Below, piece by piece: positions 47,429-57,178 of a stretch of DNA of 64,000 nt; the stretch's first letter is position 1, and the number at the start of each line of letters is the position of its first letter. Under the pieces are notes generated by a model. The model did no database searches. It was not told the origin of the DNA and saw nothing but the letters and a program-made list of their open reading frames with translations. Both the position numbers and the translations under genes were made by a program. This DNA is from Porphyrobacter sp. (GTDB taxonomy: Bacteria; Pseudomonadota; Alphaproteobacteria; Sphingomonadales; Sphingomonadaceae). The stretch covers positions 1,054,001-1,118,000 of the forward strand of contig JAPZRO010000004.1 in assembly GCA_027531395.1 (NCBI GenBank). Reading direction: 5' to 3'.

Positions 47429-47503
47429 CCGTCACCCCCGCGCAGGCGGGGGTCCAGCTTTGCAGCGAGGTTAGCTGGATCCCCGCCTTCGCGGGGATGA
47501 CGG
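47429..47503. repeat. Palindromic REP-like intergenic repeat, copy 1
   Basis: CCGTCACCCCCGCGCAGGCG... is mirrored by ...CCCCGCCTTCGCGGGGATGACGG, with nested GC-rich palindromes and a GTCCAGC/GCTGGATC pair around a variable centre. It lies just beyond the scpA stop and may act as its terminator or mRNA stabiliser. A second copy occurs at 49680. Confidence 0.85.
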
Positions 47504-47509
47504 GTGGGA

Positions 47510-49663
47510 TTACTCCGCCGCCTCGTCCAGGCCCTCACCCAGCGGCGGCATGTTGTGGCCGAGCAGCACGAGGATATCCGCCGCGCATTCCACCACATTG
47601 CTGCCCGGGCCATAGATGCCCTGCACCCCTGCCTCGCGCAGGAAGTCGTAGTCCTGCGGGGGGATCACGCCACCTGCGGTGACCTTGATGTCGCCGCGTC
47701 CGGCCTCGCGCAGCAAGCGGATCAGTTCGGGGATCAGAGTCTTGTGGCCCGCGGCAAGGCTCGACGCGCCGACAACGTCGACGTCGTGCTCCAGCGCCAT
47801 GGCGGCGCTCTCCTGCGGGGTCTGGAACAGCGGGCCGGAGATCACCTCGAAGCCCATGTCGCCGAACGCAGACGCGATCACGTTCGCGCCGCGGTCGTGG
47901 CCGTCCTGGCCCATCTTGGCGATCATGATGCGCGGCTTGCGGCCCAGGCGGCGGCCCACGGCTTCGACACCGTCGGTGACCTGCGCCCAGCGGCGGTCGA
48001 ATTCATAGGCGCTCTTGTAGACGCCCGTCACCGGCGCGGGGGTGGCGTCGTGGCGGCCGAAGACCTCTTCCATCGCCGAGGAAATCTCGCCCAGCGTCGC
48101 ATCGTGGCGCGCAGCCTCTACGGCGAGCGCCAGCAGGTTTGCGCCCGATGTGCAGCCCTCGGTCAGCGCGGCGAGCGCGGCGCGGCAGGCGGTCTCGTCA
48201 CGGCCTTCGCGCACCTTGGCAAGGCGGGCGATCTGGCCGGCGCGGACCTTCTGGTTATCGACCTCGAGCGTCTCGAGCGCGTCTTCCTGTTCCTTGCGGT
48301 ACTTGTTGACGCCGACGATCACCGTCTCGCCCTTGTCGACCTTGGTCTGCTTTTCCGCCGCCGCGCGTTCGATCGCAGCCTTGGGCGCGCCGGTGGCGAC
48401 GAAGGCGGTCATACCGCCTGCCGCATCGACTTCCTCGATCAGCTTCCATGCCTCGTCGACGAGGGTGGAGGTCAGCGCCTCGATGTAATGCGAGCCGCCG
48501 AGCGGATCGACGACCGAGGTGATCCCGCTTTCCTCCTGCAGCACCAGCTGGGTGTTGCGCGCGATGCGGGCGCTGAAATCGGTCGGGAGCGCAATCGCTT
48601 CATCGAGCGCATTGGTGTGGAGCGACTGCGTGCCGCCGAGCACCGCCGCCATCGCCTCGACCGTGGTGCGGATGACGTTGTTGTAGGGGTCTTGTTCCTG
48701 CAAGCTGACACCCGAGGTCTGACAATGGGTGCGCAGCATCTTGGAGCGCTCGTCCTTCGCCCCCAGCCCGTCCATCACGCGGTACCACAAGGTGCGCGCG
48801 GCGCGCAGCTTGGCGATCTCCATGAAGAAGTTCATGCCGATGCCGAAGAAGAAGCTGAGGCGGCCCGCGAAGGCGTCGATATCGAGCCCCGCGTTCATCG
48901 CCCGCTGGGCATATTCCTTGCCGTCGGCGATGGTGAAGGCAAGCTCCTGCACCGCGGTCGCCCCGGCCTCGTGCATGTGATAGCCACTGATCGAAATCGA
49001 GTTGAATTTCGGCATGTTGGCCGAGGTATAGGCGATGATGTCCGAGATTATCCGCATGCTCGGCTCGGGCGGGTAAATATAGGTGTTGCGGACCATGAAC
49101 TCCTTGAGGATGTCGTTCTGGATGGTCCCGTCGAGCTTGTCCTGCGACACGCCCTGACGTTCCGCCGCGACGATGAAGAAGGCGAGCACCGGGATCACCG
49201 CGCCGTTCATCGTCATCGAGACGGACATGGAATCGAGCGGGATCTGGTCGAACAGGATCTCCATGTCCGCGACCGTGTCGATCGCCACCCCGGCCTTGCC
49301 GACATCGCCGACGACGCGCGGGTGATCGGAATCATAGCCGCGATGGGTGGCAAGGTCGAAGGCGACCGACAGGCCCTTCTGCCCCATCGCCAGGTTACGG
49401 CGGTAGAAGGCGTTCGATTCCTCGGCAGTGGAGAAGCCCGCATATTGCCGGATGGTCCACGGACGGCCGGCATACATCGAGGCCTTCACACCGCGCGTGA
49501 AGGGCGCAAAGCCGGGCAGGCCCGGATCGAAGCCCGCGTGATCTTCCGCCGTGTAGAGCGGCTTGATCGCGAAGCCCTCGGGCGTGTGCCAGGTGAGGTC
49601 GCGGCCCTTCACTTCCTTGGCGGCGAGGGCGTTCCAGTCGGAGAGGGTCGGTTTGTCGGTCAT
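47510..49663 (-). CDS. scpA: Methylmalonyl-CoA mutase (single-chain ScpA/MutB type)
   Basis: Adenosylcobalamin-dependent isomerisation of (R)-methylmalonyl-CoA to succinyl-CoA. 717 residues: barrel domain with [21 protein letters not shown] and [15 protein letters not shown], then a C-terminal B12-binding domain with the DxHxxG motif in [11 protein letters not shown] and a late [11 protein letters not shown] 49663 (MTDKPTLSD) is chosen; the 50215 opening is antisense or out-of-frame sequence of the neighbour. REP-like repeats flank both ends. The MeaB chaperone is not in the window. Confidence 0.96.
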   Translation of the reverse strand: MTDKPTLSDWNALAAKEVKGRDLTWHTPEGFAIKPLYTAEDHAGFDPGLPGFAPFTRGVKASMYAGRPWTIRQYAGFSTAEESNAFYRRNLAMGQKGLSVAFDLATHRGYDSDHPRVVGDVGKAGVAIDTVADMEILFDQIPLDSMSVSMTMNGAVIPVLAFFIVAAERQGVSQDKLDGTIQNDILKEFMVRNTYIYPPEPSMRIISDIIAYTSANMPKFNSISISGYHMHEAGATAVQELAFTIADGKEYAQRAMNAGLDIDAFAGRLSFFFGIGMNFFMEIAKLRAARTLWYRVMDGLGAKDERSKMLRTHCQTSGVSLQEQDPYNNVIRTTVEAMAAVLGGTQSLHTNALDEAIALPTDFSARIARNTQLVLQEESGITSVVDPLGGSHYIEALTSTLVDEAWKLIEEVDAAGGMTAFVATGAPKAAIERAAAEKQTKVDKGETVIVGVNKYRKEQEDALETLEVDNQKVRAGQIARLAKVREGRDETACRAALAALTEGCTSGANLLALAVEAARHDATLGEISSAMEEVFGRHDATPAPVTGVYKSAYEFDRRWAQVTDGVEAVGRRLGRKPRIMIAKMGQDGHDRGANVIASAFGDMGFEVISGPLFQTPQESAAMALEHDVDVVGASSLAAGHKTLIPELIRLLREAGRGDIKVTAGGVIPPQDYDFLREAGVQGIYGPGSNVVECAADILVLLGHNMPPLGEGLDEAAE

Positions 49664-49679
49664 GTCTATGCCTACATTG

Positions 49680-49762
49680 CCACCCCCGCGCAGGCGGGGG
49701 TCCAGCTTGATCGGGTAACGCGCGGGAGAGAGAGCTGGATCCCCGCCTGCGCGGGGATGACA
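49680..49762. repeat. Palindromic REP-like intergenic repeat, copy 2
   Basis: Shares CACCCCCGCGCAGGCGGGGGTCCAGC (left half, first 20 bases identical to copy 1) and AGCTGGATCCCCGCC...GCGGGGATGAC with copy 1; only the central stretch differs. It sits in the gap between the hydratase stop and the scpA start. Confidence 0.85.
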
Positions 49763-49767
49763 GGCCC

Positions 49768-50553
49768 CTACTCCCCCTTGAACTCGGGCTTGCGCTTCTG
49801 GAGGAAGGCCATGCCGCCCTCCATCGCGTCGTTGCTGGCCCCGGCGATGCGCTGGGCTTCGGCCTCGGCGAGCAGCACCATCTGGAGATTGTTGTCCATT
49901 GCGATGGCAATGTTGCGCTTCATCTGGGCGTAGGAAATCGTCGGGCCGTTGGCGAGCTTCTCGGCCAGCGCGCGCGCCTCGGTCATGAGGTCGGCATCCT
50001 CGACGCACTTGTAGATCAGGCCCCATTCCTCGGCCTGAGCGGCGGAAATCTTCTCGCCCAGCATCATCATCCGCGTGGCGCGCGCGCGGCCGATGGCGCG
50101 GGCGAGCAGCCAGGTCGAGCCGCCATCGGGCACAAGGCCGATATTGACGAAGGCCTGAAGGAAATAGGCGCTCTTCGCGGCGATGGTGAAGTCGGCCGCC
50201 AGTGCGAGCGAGCAACCGACGCCCGCAGCCGGGCCGTTCACGGCACAGATCACCGGCACGCTCGCGCGGATCAGCTGGCTGACAGCGGGGTTGTAATGGT
50301 TGATCAGCGCCTCGTGGCTGCCGCCCTTGCCGCCCAGCGCGCTCGCCTCGCCGCGTGCCGAAAGGTCGGCGCCCGAGCAGAAGCCCTTGCCCTCGCCGGT
50401 GATCAGCACCGCACGCGCATCGCCGAGGTCGTAGAAAGCCTGCCCCAGCTCGTCCGCCATTGCGGGCGGCATGGCGTTGAGGCGCTCTGGGCGGTTGAGG
50501 GTGATGGTCAGCAGCGGGCCGTCACGGTCGACGCGGATGGTTTCGTAGGACAT
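49768..50553 (-). CDS. Enoyl-CoA hydratase/isomerase-family protein
   Basis: 261 residues of the crotonase superfamily. Oxyanion-hole segments [11 protein letters not shown] and [20 protein letters not shown] are present, and [30 protein letters not shown] follows. The Asp of VPDGG but not the paired Glu is seen, closer to PaaG-type isomerases or 3,2-enoyl-CoA isomerases than to classical hydratase. It sits between mce and scpA on the minus strand, so it should handle a branched- or odd-chain acyl-CoA feeding propionyl-CoA. Confidence 0.87.
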   Translation of the reverse strand: MSYETIRVDRDGPLLTITLNRPERLNAMPPAMADELGQAFYDLGDARAVLITGEGKGFCSGADLSARGEASALGGKGGSHEALINHYNPAVSQLIRASVPVICAVNGPAAGVGCSLALAADFTIAAKSAYFLQAFVNIGLVPDGGSTWLLARAIGRARATRMMMLGEKISAAQAEEWGLIYKCVEDADLMTEARALAEKLANGPTISYAQMKRNIAIAMDNNLQMVLLAEAEAQRIAGASNDAMEGGMAFLQKRKPEFKGE

Positions 50554-50574
50554 TCTTCTCTCCGGTGAGGTGTG

Positions 50575-51027
50575 TCAGTTCGACCAGTGCGCGTCCTCGC
50601 GCGGGGTCTCCATGATCTCGGTAAGCATGCCGCCCATGTCCTTGGGATGGACGAAAAAGATAGGGGTGCCGTGCGCGCCGATGCGGGTGGGGCCGAGGAT
50701 GCGCTTGCCGAGCGCCTCGAATTCCGAGCGCGCCTCGGCGATGTCGGGCACCTCGAAGCACAGGTGATGCTGGCCCCCGAGCGGGTTCTTGGCGAGGAAG
50801 CCCGCGAGCGTCGAGTTCTCCCCCAGCGGCTCGATCAGCTCGATCTGGGTGCCGTTCATCGCTCCATCCGCGCCGGGTGTGTCGACGAAGCAGACCTTCA
50901 CGCCCTGCTCCTCGAGGTCGAAGGGCGTATGGATCTTGGTCGCGCCCATGACGTCGCGGTAGAACGCGATGCTATCGGCGATGGAGGGCGTGGCGACCCC
51001 GATGTGGTTGAGACGGCCGAGTTTCAT
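50575..51027 (-). CDS. mce: Methylmalonyl-CoA epimerase
   Basis: Interconverts (S)- and (R)-methylmalonyl-CoA between PccAB and ScpA. A 150-residue glyoxalase/VOC-fold protein: GRLNHIGVATPSIADSIAFY at the start, metal ligands His and Glu in HIGVA and HLCFEVPD, and KDMGGMLTEIMETPR at the end. The start ATG shares bases with the TGA of the 33-residue ORF (ATGA). Canonical neighbour of pccB/scpA. Confidence 0.95.
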   Translation of the reverse strand: MKLGRLNHIGVATPSIADSIAFYRDVMGATKIHTPFDLEEQGVKVCFVDTPGADGAMNGTQIELIEPLGENSTLAGFLAKNPLGGQHHLCFEVPDIAEARSEFEALGKRILGPTRIGAHGTPIFFVHPKDMGGMLTEIMETPREDAHWSN

Positions 51028-51125
51028 TGGATGGGATCTCCGTGCATGAACATTCCGCTGTAAAACATCAGCGCAAAAACGGCTGCCGTTAGAAGCAGCA
51101 CGATCAAGATGCCGCGCTTACTCAC
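51024..51125 (-). CDS. 33-residue single-pass membrane microprotein between pccB and mce
   Basis: Read from GTG 51125 to TGA 51024. The product begins (M)SKRG, then a hydrophobic helix [17 protein letters not shown], then the polar tail [11 protein letters not shown]. Both ends are locked: GTG overlaps the pccB TGA (GTGA) and its TGA overlaps the mce ATG (ATGA). A one-helix, positive-inside layout is clear. It has no known family and is below the usual annotation cut-off. It would be made at the same level as PccB and Mce. Confidence 0.68.
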   Translation of the reverse strand: MSKRGILIVLLLTAAVFALMFYSGMFMHGDPIQ

Positions 51126-52654
51126 AGCGGAATATTGTCATGCTTCTTCCAAGGGTTCTCCAGCTGCTTCGTCCGCAGCTTGCGTAGCCCCAGCGCGATC
51201 CGGCGGCGGGTCGAGTGGGGGTGGATCACCTCGTCGATATAGCCGCGCTGGGCGGCCACAAAGGGGTTGGCGAAGCGGTCTTCGTATTCCTTGGTCTTCT
51301 CGGCGATCTTCTCGGGGTTATCGCGGTCCTGCCGGAAGATGATCTCCACCGCGCCCTTCGCGCCCATCACCGCGATTTCGGCGGTGGGCCAGGCGTAGTT
51401 GAGGTCGCCGCGCAGGTGCTTGGAGGCCATCACGTCATAGGCCCCGCCGTATGCCTTGCGGGTGATGACGGTGATCTTGGGCACGGTCGCCTCGGCATAG
51501 GCGAAGAGCAGCTTGGCGCCGTGCTTGATGATCCCGCCCAGCTCCTGCGCGGTGCCGGGGAGGAAGCCGGGGACATCGACGAAGGTGATGATCGGGATTT
51601 CGAAAGCGTCGCAGAAGCGCACGAAACGCGCCGCCTTCTTCGAGGAATTGATGTCGAGCACGCCTGCCAGCACCATCGGCTGGTTCGCCACCACGCCCAC
51701 GGTGCGGCCTTCTACGCGGCCGAAGCCGCAGATGATGTTGCCTGCGTGGGCCGGCTGGATCTCGAAGAAATCGCCCTCGTCCAGCACCTTGGTGATGACC
51801 TCGTGCATGTCATAGGGCTGGTTGGCATTGTCGGGGATCAGCGTGTCGAGGGAGTTGTCGATCCGGTCCCACGCATCGCCAGTGGGGAGCACCGGGGCCT
51901 CGTCGCGGTTCGAGAGCGGCAGGAAGTCGAAGAAGCGGCGGGTGGCCAGCAGGGCTTCGACATCGTTCTCGTAGGCGAGATCGGCGACGCTGGTTTTGGT
52001 GGTGTGGGTGATCGCCCCGCCCAGCTCTTCCTGCGTCACGACCTCGTTGGTGACGGTCTTCACCACCTCGGGGCCGGTGACGAACATGTAGGAGCTGTCC
52101 TTCACCATGAAGATGAAGTCGGTCATCGCGGGTGAATAAACCGCCCCGCCCGCGCAGGGCCCCATGATGAGGCTGATCTGGGGGACGACGCCGGATGCGA
52201 GCACGTTGCGCTGGAACACCTCGGCATAGCCGCCGAGGCTCGCCACGCCTTCCTGAATGCGCGCGCCGCCCGAATCGTTGAGGCCGATCACCGGCGCGCC
52301 GACCTTCATCGCGGTGTCCATCACCTTGCAGATCTTCTCGGCATGGCGCTTGGAGAGCGAGCCGCCGAACACGGTGAAGTCCTGCGAGAACACGTAAACC
52401 AGCCGGCCGTTGATCGTGCCGGAACCCGTCACCACCCCGTCGCCCGGGATGCGCTGGGTTTCCATGCCGAAATCCATGCAGTCGTGCTCGACATAGGTGT
52501 CGATCTCTTCGAAGCTGCCTTCATCGAGCAGCACGTCGAGCCGCTCGCGCGCGGTCAGCTTGCCCTTGGCGTGCTGGGCTTCGATGCGCTTGGCCCCGCC
52601 GCCCATCTTGGCGGCTTCGCGGCGGCGTTCCATTTCGGCGATATTGGCGGACAC
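51122..52654 (-). CDS. pccB: Propionyl-CoA carboxylase beta subunit (carboxyltransferase)
   Basis: 510 residues: the carboxyltransferase partner of Pcc[24 protein letters not shown] opens the usual N-domain, then [34 protein letters not shown] and the C-domain [14 protein letters not shown] with YGGAYDVM. The start is GTG 52654 with AGGAGAGG eight bases upstream; the extension to 52711 has no ribosome-binding site. First gene of a pccB-orf33-mce-hydratase-scpA run. Confidence 0.94.
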   Translation of the reverse strand: MSANIAEMERRREAAKMGGGAKRIEAQHAKGKLTARERLDVLLDEGSFEEIDTYVEHDCMDFGMETQRIPGDGVVTGSGTINGRLVYVFSQDFTVFGGSLSKRHAEKICKVMDTAMKVGAPVIGLNDSGGARIQEGVASLGGYAEVFQRNVLASGVVPQISLIMGPCAGGAVYSPAMTDFIFMVKDSSYMFVTGPEVVKTVTNEVVTQEELGGAITHTTKTSVADLAYENDVEALLATRRFFDFLPLSNRDEAPVLPTGDAWDRIDNSLDTLIPDNANQPYDMHEVITKVLDEGDFFEIQPAHAGNIICGFGRVEGRTVGVVANQPMVLAGVLDINSSKKAARFVRFCDAFEIPIITFVDVPGFLPGTAQELGGIIKHGAKLLFAYAEATVPKITVITRKAYGGAYDVMASKHLRGDLNYAWPTAEIAVMGAKGAVEIIFRQDRDNPEKIAEKTKEYEDRFANPFVAAQRGYIDEVIHPHSTRRRIALGLRKLRTKQLENPWKKHDNIPL

Positions 52655-52757
52655 GAGGGGTTCCTCTCCTGTGGCTCTCTTGGCGACACGCGTTGCCTTA
52701 GCGCGCCCCAAGCGTCAACGTGGCAAAAGTGGCGGGACGCTCGGAAGGATAGCCGCG

Positions 52758-53861
52758 ATGTTTGTCTCTGATGTGCTGGTGATCGGCGGCGGGATCGCGG
52801 GGCTTTCCGTGGCCGCGCGCCTGTCCGCGCAGGCGCTGGTGACGGTGCTGGAGGGCGAGACCGCTCCCGGCTACCACGCCTCGGGCCGCAGCGTGGCCTT
52901 TGCCCATTACGGCCTCGGCAATGTGCCGGTGCGCACCCTGACGGCGCTGAGCATGGGCGAGCTGGCCGCGCACGGGAGCGTGCATCCGGCGCTGCACATC
53001 GCGGGTGCGGACCAGATCGCGGCGCTCGATGAACTTGAGGCCGTCCACCGGCACTACGCCTGCGACTATGCGCGGATCGGCCCTGACGCGGCCCGCGCGC
53101 TGATGCCGGCGCTGAAGGCCGAGGCCTGCACGGCGGCGCTGGTCGATCACGGCTCGCTCAAGCTCGATACACACGCGATGCTGCAGGCCCATGTGGCGAG
53201 CCTCAAGGCGGCAGGCGGCGCGCTGGTGACGGGCGCGCGGGTGAGCGCGATCGCGCGTGAGGGGGCTGGCTGGCGGGTGGCGACCTCGGCGGGAGACTTC
53301 GCCGCGCCGCTGCTCGTCAACGCGGCGGGCGCCTGGGCGGACGAGGTGGCACGCATGGCGGGGGTTCAGCCCATCGGCATCGAACCGCGCCGCCGGACGG
53401 TAATCAGCTTCGCCGCGCCCGAGGGCGAGGATGTGCGCGCGTGGCCCTTCACCAAGACTGTCGGCGAAGGCTTCTACCTGCTGCCCGAGGGGCGCGGGCA
53501 GTTGCTCGCCTCTTCGATGGACCAGACCCCGTCTGACCCTTGCGATGCGGCTCCGGAAGAGCTCGACATCGCCATCGCCGCGGACCGAGTGGAGCAGGCG
53601 ACCACCCTCCCCATCCGCCGCATCGCGCACAGCTGGGCGGGCCTCAGAAGCTTTGCGCCTGACGAATTGCCGGTGATCGGCCACGCGGCGGGCGCGCCCG
53701 GCTTCGTCTGGTGTGCCGGGCAAGGCGGCGCGGGGTTCCAGACGGCTCCTGCCCTCTCGCGGATAGCGGCGGCAGCGGCGCTTGGCCTGCCCTTCCCCGA
53801 GGATGCGGCGGCGGCGGGGCTTTCTTTCGAGATGTTCAGCCCCGCACGTTTCGGGGCCTGA
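52758..53861 (+). CDS. FAD-dependent oxidoreductase (D-amino-acid oxidase/glycine oxidase family)
   Basis: 367 residues. The Rossmann FAD site is DVLVIGGGIAGLSVAARLS at residues 5-23, with GYHASGRSVAFAHYG after it and a C-terminal RSFAPDELPVIGHAAGAPGFVWCAGQGGAGF that closes the flavin site. The DAO family oxidises amines of amino or hydroxy acids; substrate and electron acceptor are unknown. The ATG at 52758 is preceded by GGAAGG. It is divergent from pccB. Confidence 0.87.
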   Translation: MFVSDVLVIGGGIAGLSVAARLSAQALVTVLEGETAPGYHASGRSVAFAHYGLGNVPVRTLTALSMGELAAHGSVHPALHIAGADQIAALDELEAVHRHYACDYARIGPDAARALMPALKAEACTAALVDHGSLKLDTHAMLQAHVASLKAAGGALVTGARVSAIAREGAGWRVATSAGDFAAPLLVNAAGAWADEVARMAGVQPIGIEPRRRTVISFAAPEGEDVRAWPFTKTVGEGFYLLPEGRGQLLASSMDQTPSDPCDAAPEELDIAIAADRVEQATTLPIRRIAHSWAGLRSFAPDELPVIGHAAGAPGFVWCAGQGGAGFQTAPALSRIAAAAALGLPFPEDAAAAGLSFEMFSPARFGA

Positions 53862-53863
53862 TA

Positions 53864-53886
53864 GCCCTTCCCCGTGGGGAGGGGAG
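53864..53886. terminator. Possible terminator between convergent genes
   Basis: CCCTTCCCC-GT-GGGGAGGGG: a nearly perfect 9-bp stem with a very short loop and no T-run, between the oxidoreductase stop and the convergent SDR stop. Weak support. Confidence 0.35.
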
Positions 53887-53899
53887 TTAAGCTCGGCGC

Positions 53900-54622
53900 C
53901 TAGAACCGCCGCATCACGCTGCGCGCCAGTGCGGGCGAGAGCGAATAGACCGCGCGCAGCAGCTTCACCATGCCGACATTGGCCTCGTCGCGGCCCTGCT
54001 CCAGCGCGGCGATGATCTGCCGGGCGCATTCCTGCGGCGGCATCTTCGACATGTCGCGGTCGGCGGTCATCTGGGTGTCGACCACCGGCGGCAGGGCCTC
54101 GATCACCTGGATCGGCTCCCCCGCCAGCTGCGCGCGCAGGGCCATGGTGTAGCTCCTGAGTCCCGCCTTGCTCGCGCAATAGACCGAGCTCGCGGTGTTG
54201 GGCGCAATCGCGAGGCCGCTGGTGACATTGATGATCGCCGCCTGCGGGCGGGCGCGCAGACGCGGGAGCAGCGCGGTGATGAGGCGCACCGGGGCCGAGA
54301 GGTTGGCATAGAAACACCCGTCCGACGCATCGGCATCGGGCAGGCCATTGCGGACATCATGCGGCACGCCGAGGCCGGCATTGTTGATCAGGATATCGAT
54401 GGGACGATCCCCCAGCGCCGCCACCAGCGCATCGACCCCGGCGGCGTTCGAAAGGTCCGCGGCCAGCACCTCGAACCCCTCGGCGCGCATCGCGTCGAGC
54501 CGCGCGGGATCGCGGCCCGTCAGGATCACCTGCGCGCCCTTGGTCTTGAGCTGCCGCGCAATCTCGCGCCCGATCCCGGCGCTGCCGCCGGTGAGCAGCA
54601 CGGTCTTTCCGTTAACATCCAT
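53900..54622 (-). CDS. Short-chain dehydrogenase/reductase
   Basis: 240 residues of the classical SDR family: TGGSAGIGREIARQL for NAD(P), NNAGLG, and the catalytic Ser-Tyr-Lys as NVTSGLAIAPNTASSVYCASKAGL. The substrate is unknown. Its ATG shares bases with the TGA of the gene before it (TGATG), making a coupled pair of reductases. C-terminal helix-rich end suggests a soluble enzyme. Confidence 0.88.
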   Translation of the reverse strand: MDVNGKTVLLTGGSAGIGREIARQLKTKGAQVILTGRDPARLDAMRAEGFEVLAADLSNAAGVDALVAALGDRPIDILINNAGLGVPHDVRNGLPDADASDGCFYANLSAPVRLITALLPRLRARPQAAIINVTSGLAIAPNTASSVYCASKAGLRSYTMALRAQLAGEPIQVIEALPPVVDTQMTADRDMSKMPPQECARQIIAALEQGRDEANVGMVKLLRAVYSLSPALARSVMRRF

Positions 54623-55644
54623 CAGGGCTTCACCACTCCATGTGCGATCAGGCTGTCGCCGCAGTCGGCGATGGTGTCCTCGACGGGGCGCATCGTCCAG
54701 CCGAGCCGCTCTTTGGCGTGGCTGGCATCGACATGGCGCACCTTGCCGATCTCGGTCTTGATGCCCCGCACCTCGGCGTTGAACAAGGCGAGGATGTTGA
54801 CCAGCCAGTCGGGCATGGGCCGGGTCGGGGCCTTGCGCGCCTTGTCGCCGAGCCGCTCGCGCAGCACGTTGGCGATCTCGAGCGCGGTGAGGAACTGGCC
54901 CGCCCCGAGGAAGCGCTCGCCCGCCAGCCCCGGCGTTTCCAGCGCCAGCACGTGCAGCGCGGCAATGTCGCGCACATCGACGATCGGAAAGCCGAGATCG
55001 GGCGCCAGCGGCATCGCGCCCGACAGCAATTGCGAGACCAGCTCGACCGAGGCGGAAAAGTCCCCGCTGTCGACCGGACCCAGCACCATGCCGGGGTTGA
55101 CCGAGACGAACTCCATCGCCCCGCCCTCGGCCGCCACCCAGTCGCGCGCGGCGCGCTCGGCGATCGTCTTGGATTTGACATAAGGATAGGCGTCGGGGTG
55201 GTTGATGTCGGTCCAGCGGCTTTCGTCGAAGGTGTAGGTCCCGCGATCGACTCCGTAGATCACCGCAGCGGTCGAGGAAGTCTGGACGAAGCGGGTCACG
55301 CCGGCATCGCGGGCGAAACGCAGGGCGCGCAGGGTGCCTTCGCGCGCGGGGACGATCAGATCGTCCTCGTGCTTGGGTGCCTGCGCGGGGATCGGCGAGG
55401 CGACGTGGGCGACGTGGGTGCAGCCCTCCATCGCCTCGGCCCAGCCCTTGTCCGACATCAGCTCGGCCTCGAACAGGCGGAAGGCGTCGGGCGCCGGATT
55501 GCCGAGCCGGGCGCGCAACGCCGCTTCCGACTTCGCGGCGCTGCGCACGGTGCCGTGCACCGTCCAGCCCTTGGCCAGCAATTGCCGGATCAGCTCTCCG
55601 GCTATGTAGCCGGTCGCCCCCGTCACCAGAACCGTGCCTGCCAT
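54622..55644 (-). CDS. NAD(P)-dependent epimerase/aldehyde-reductase (dihydroflavonol-4-reductase-like)
   Basis: 340 residues of the extended SDR family: TGATGYIAGELIRQLL for cofactor, VAHVASPIPAQ, and the catalytic YPYVKSKTIAERAA. The closest types reduce aldehydes or ketones to alcohols with NADPH. GGGGAGGGG lies before ATG 55644, which is chosen over the longer opening at 55680. Coupled to the following SDR by a one-base overlap. Confidence 0.85.
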   Translation of the reverse strand: MAGTVLVTGATGYIAGELIRQLLAKGWTVHGTVRSAAKSEAALRARLGNPAPDAFRLFEAELMSDKGWAEAMEGCTHVAHVASPIPAQAPKHEDDLIVPAREGTLRALRFARDAGVTRFVQTSSTAAVIYGVDRGTYTFDESRWTDINHPDAYPYVKSKTIAERAARDWVAAEGGAMEFVSVNPGMVLGPVDSGDFSASVELVSQLLSGAMPLAPDLGFPIVDVRDIAALHVLALETPGLAGERFLGAGQFLTALEIANVLRERLGDKARKAPTRPMPDWLVNILALFNAEVRGIKTEIGKVRHVDASHAKERLGWTMRPVEDTIADCGDSLIAHGVVKP

Positions 55645-55704
55645 CGACCCCTCCCCTGCACGTGAATGTCCCGCGCTCATAGCAGTTCAGTTTTATATCG
55701 CAAC

Positions 55705-57057
55705 TTATTTGAAGAGCACAAGCTCCTCGGCCATGGTCGGGTGGATCGCCACGGTCGCGTCGAAGTCGGCTTTGGTGAGGCCGGCCTTCACCGCAATCGC
55801 GGCGGCCTGCATGATCTCGGGCGAATCCGGGCCGATCATGTGGATGCCGACGATCCGGTCGTTCGCGGCATCGACGATCATTTTGTAGAGGCTGCGCTCG
55901 TTGCGGCCCGCCACCACGTTCTTCATCGGGCGGAAATCGGCCTGATAGACCTTGATGCTGCCGAGCTTGTTGCGCGCCTCGCCCTCGGTGAGGCCGACCG
56001 CAGCTATCGGCGGGTGGCTGAAGACGGCGGACGGCACGCAGGAATGATCGACCGCGTAAGGCTCGCCCGGGCCGAACACGCTATCGGCAAAGGCCTGGCC
56101 CTCGCGGATCGCGACGGGGGTGAGCTGCACCCGGTCGGTCACATCGCCCACGGCATAGATGTAGGGCACATTGGTGCGGCTGAAGGCATCGACCACGATC
56201 TCGCCGCGCTTGCCGACTTCGACGCCGACGGTCTCCAGCCCGAGCCCTTCGATATTGGGCACGCGGCCGGTGGCGACCATCACGCAGTCGAACTCGCGCT
56301 CCTCCTGCCCGGTCAGCTTGACCAGCAGCGTGCCGTCGTCCTGTTTCTCGATGCGCTCGAACTCGGCCATGAACAGGAACTCGATGCCCTTGACCATTGA
56401 GATCTGCAGCAGCCGGTCGCGCAGCGCGGAATCATAGGAGCGCAGGATCGTGTCGGAGCGGTTGGCGATTGTCACCTTGCTGCCGAACTCGTTGAAGATG
56501 CCCGCGAACTCGTTGGCGATGTAGCCCCCGCCCGCGATCAGGATGCGGCGCGGAATAGCGTCCAAGTGGAACGCCTCGTTCGAGGTGATGACGTGTCCGT
56601 TGCCCGGAAAGTCGGGGATCAGCGGGCGCGCGCCGGTGGCGATCAGGATGTGGGCGGCGGTGACGACCTTCCCGCTCTCCAGCGTGATCTGGTGATCGCC
56701 GGTGATCGTCGCGCGCTCTTTGAAGACGGTGACGTTGTGATTGCTCAGCGTCTGACCGTAGAGCCCTTCGAGCCGGGTGACGTCGTTCTGCACGTGATCG
56801 CGCAAGCGGATCCAGTCGAAGCTCTTGCCCTCGATGGTCCAGCCGAAATTCTGCGCATCGACCAGATCCTCGGCAAAGTGCGCACCGTAGACCAGCATCT
56901 TCTTGGGCACGCAGCCGCGGATGACGCAGGTGCCGCCGACGCGGTATTCCTCGGCCACGGCGACCCGCGCGCCGTGCGCGGCGGCAACGCGGCTGGCGCG
57001 CACCCCGCCCGATCCGGCGCCGATGGTGAAGAGGTCAAAATCGTATTCATCGGCCAT
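55705..57057 (-). CDS. gor: Glutathione-disulfide reductase
   Basis: Reduces GSSG with NADPH, a flavin disulfide oxidoreductase. 450 residues: FAD site FDLFTIGAGSGGVRASRVAA, redox disulfide GGTCVIRGCVPKK (C-x4-C), NADPH site IAGGGYIANEFAGIF, the central GRVPNIEGLGLE and C-terminal interface HPTMAEELVLF with the catalytic His. The FAG-type NADPH loop favours NADPH. ATG 57057 (MADEYDF) is preferred to the ORF opening at 57099. Confidence 0.94.
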   Translation of the reverse strand: MADEYDFDLFTIGAGSGGVRASRVAAAHGARVAVAEEYRVGGTCVIRGCVPKKMLVYGAHFAEDLVDAQNFGWTIEGKSFDWIRLRDHVQNDVTRLEGLYGQTLSNHNVTVFKERATITGDHQITLESGKVVTAAHILIATGARPLIPDFPGNGHVITSNEAFHLDAIPRRILIAGGGYIANEFAGIFNEFGSKVTIANRSDTILRSYDSALRDRLLQISMVKGIEFLFMAEFERIEKQDDGTLLVKLTGQEEREFDCVMVATGRVPNIEGLGLETVGVEVGKRGEIVVDAFSRTNVPYIYAVGDVTDRVQLTPVAIREGQAFADSVFGPGEPYAVDHSCVPSAVFSHPPIAAVGLTEGEARNKLGSIKVYQADFRPMKNVVAGRNERSLYKMIVDAANDRIVGIHMIGPDSPEIMQAAAIAVKAGLTKADFDATVAIHPTMAEELVLFK

Positions 57058-57178
57058 GGGCGCACATCCTCCGCTCGGTGGACGCGCGATATGGCCCATG
57101 GGACGATGGATTCCAATGGCAAGGCGAACACCGTTACCGGCAGTTCGCGCTTGCCACTGTTGAGGTTACGCCGGGATG

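Noticed and set aside
47429..49762. CRISPR-like repeats around scpA
   Set aside because: Only two copies, more than 2 kb apart, internally palindromic, with no spacers or cas genes.
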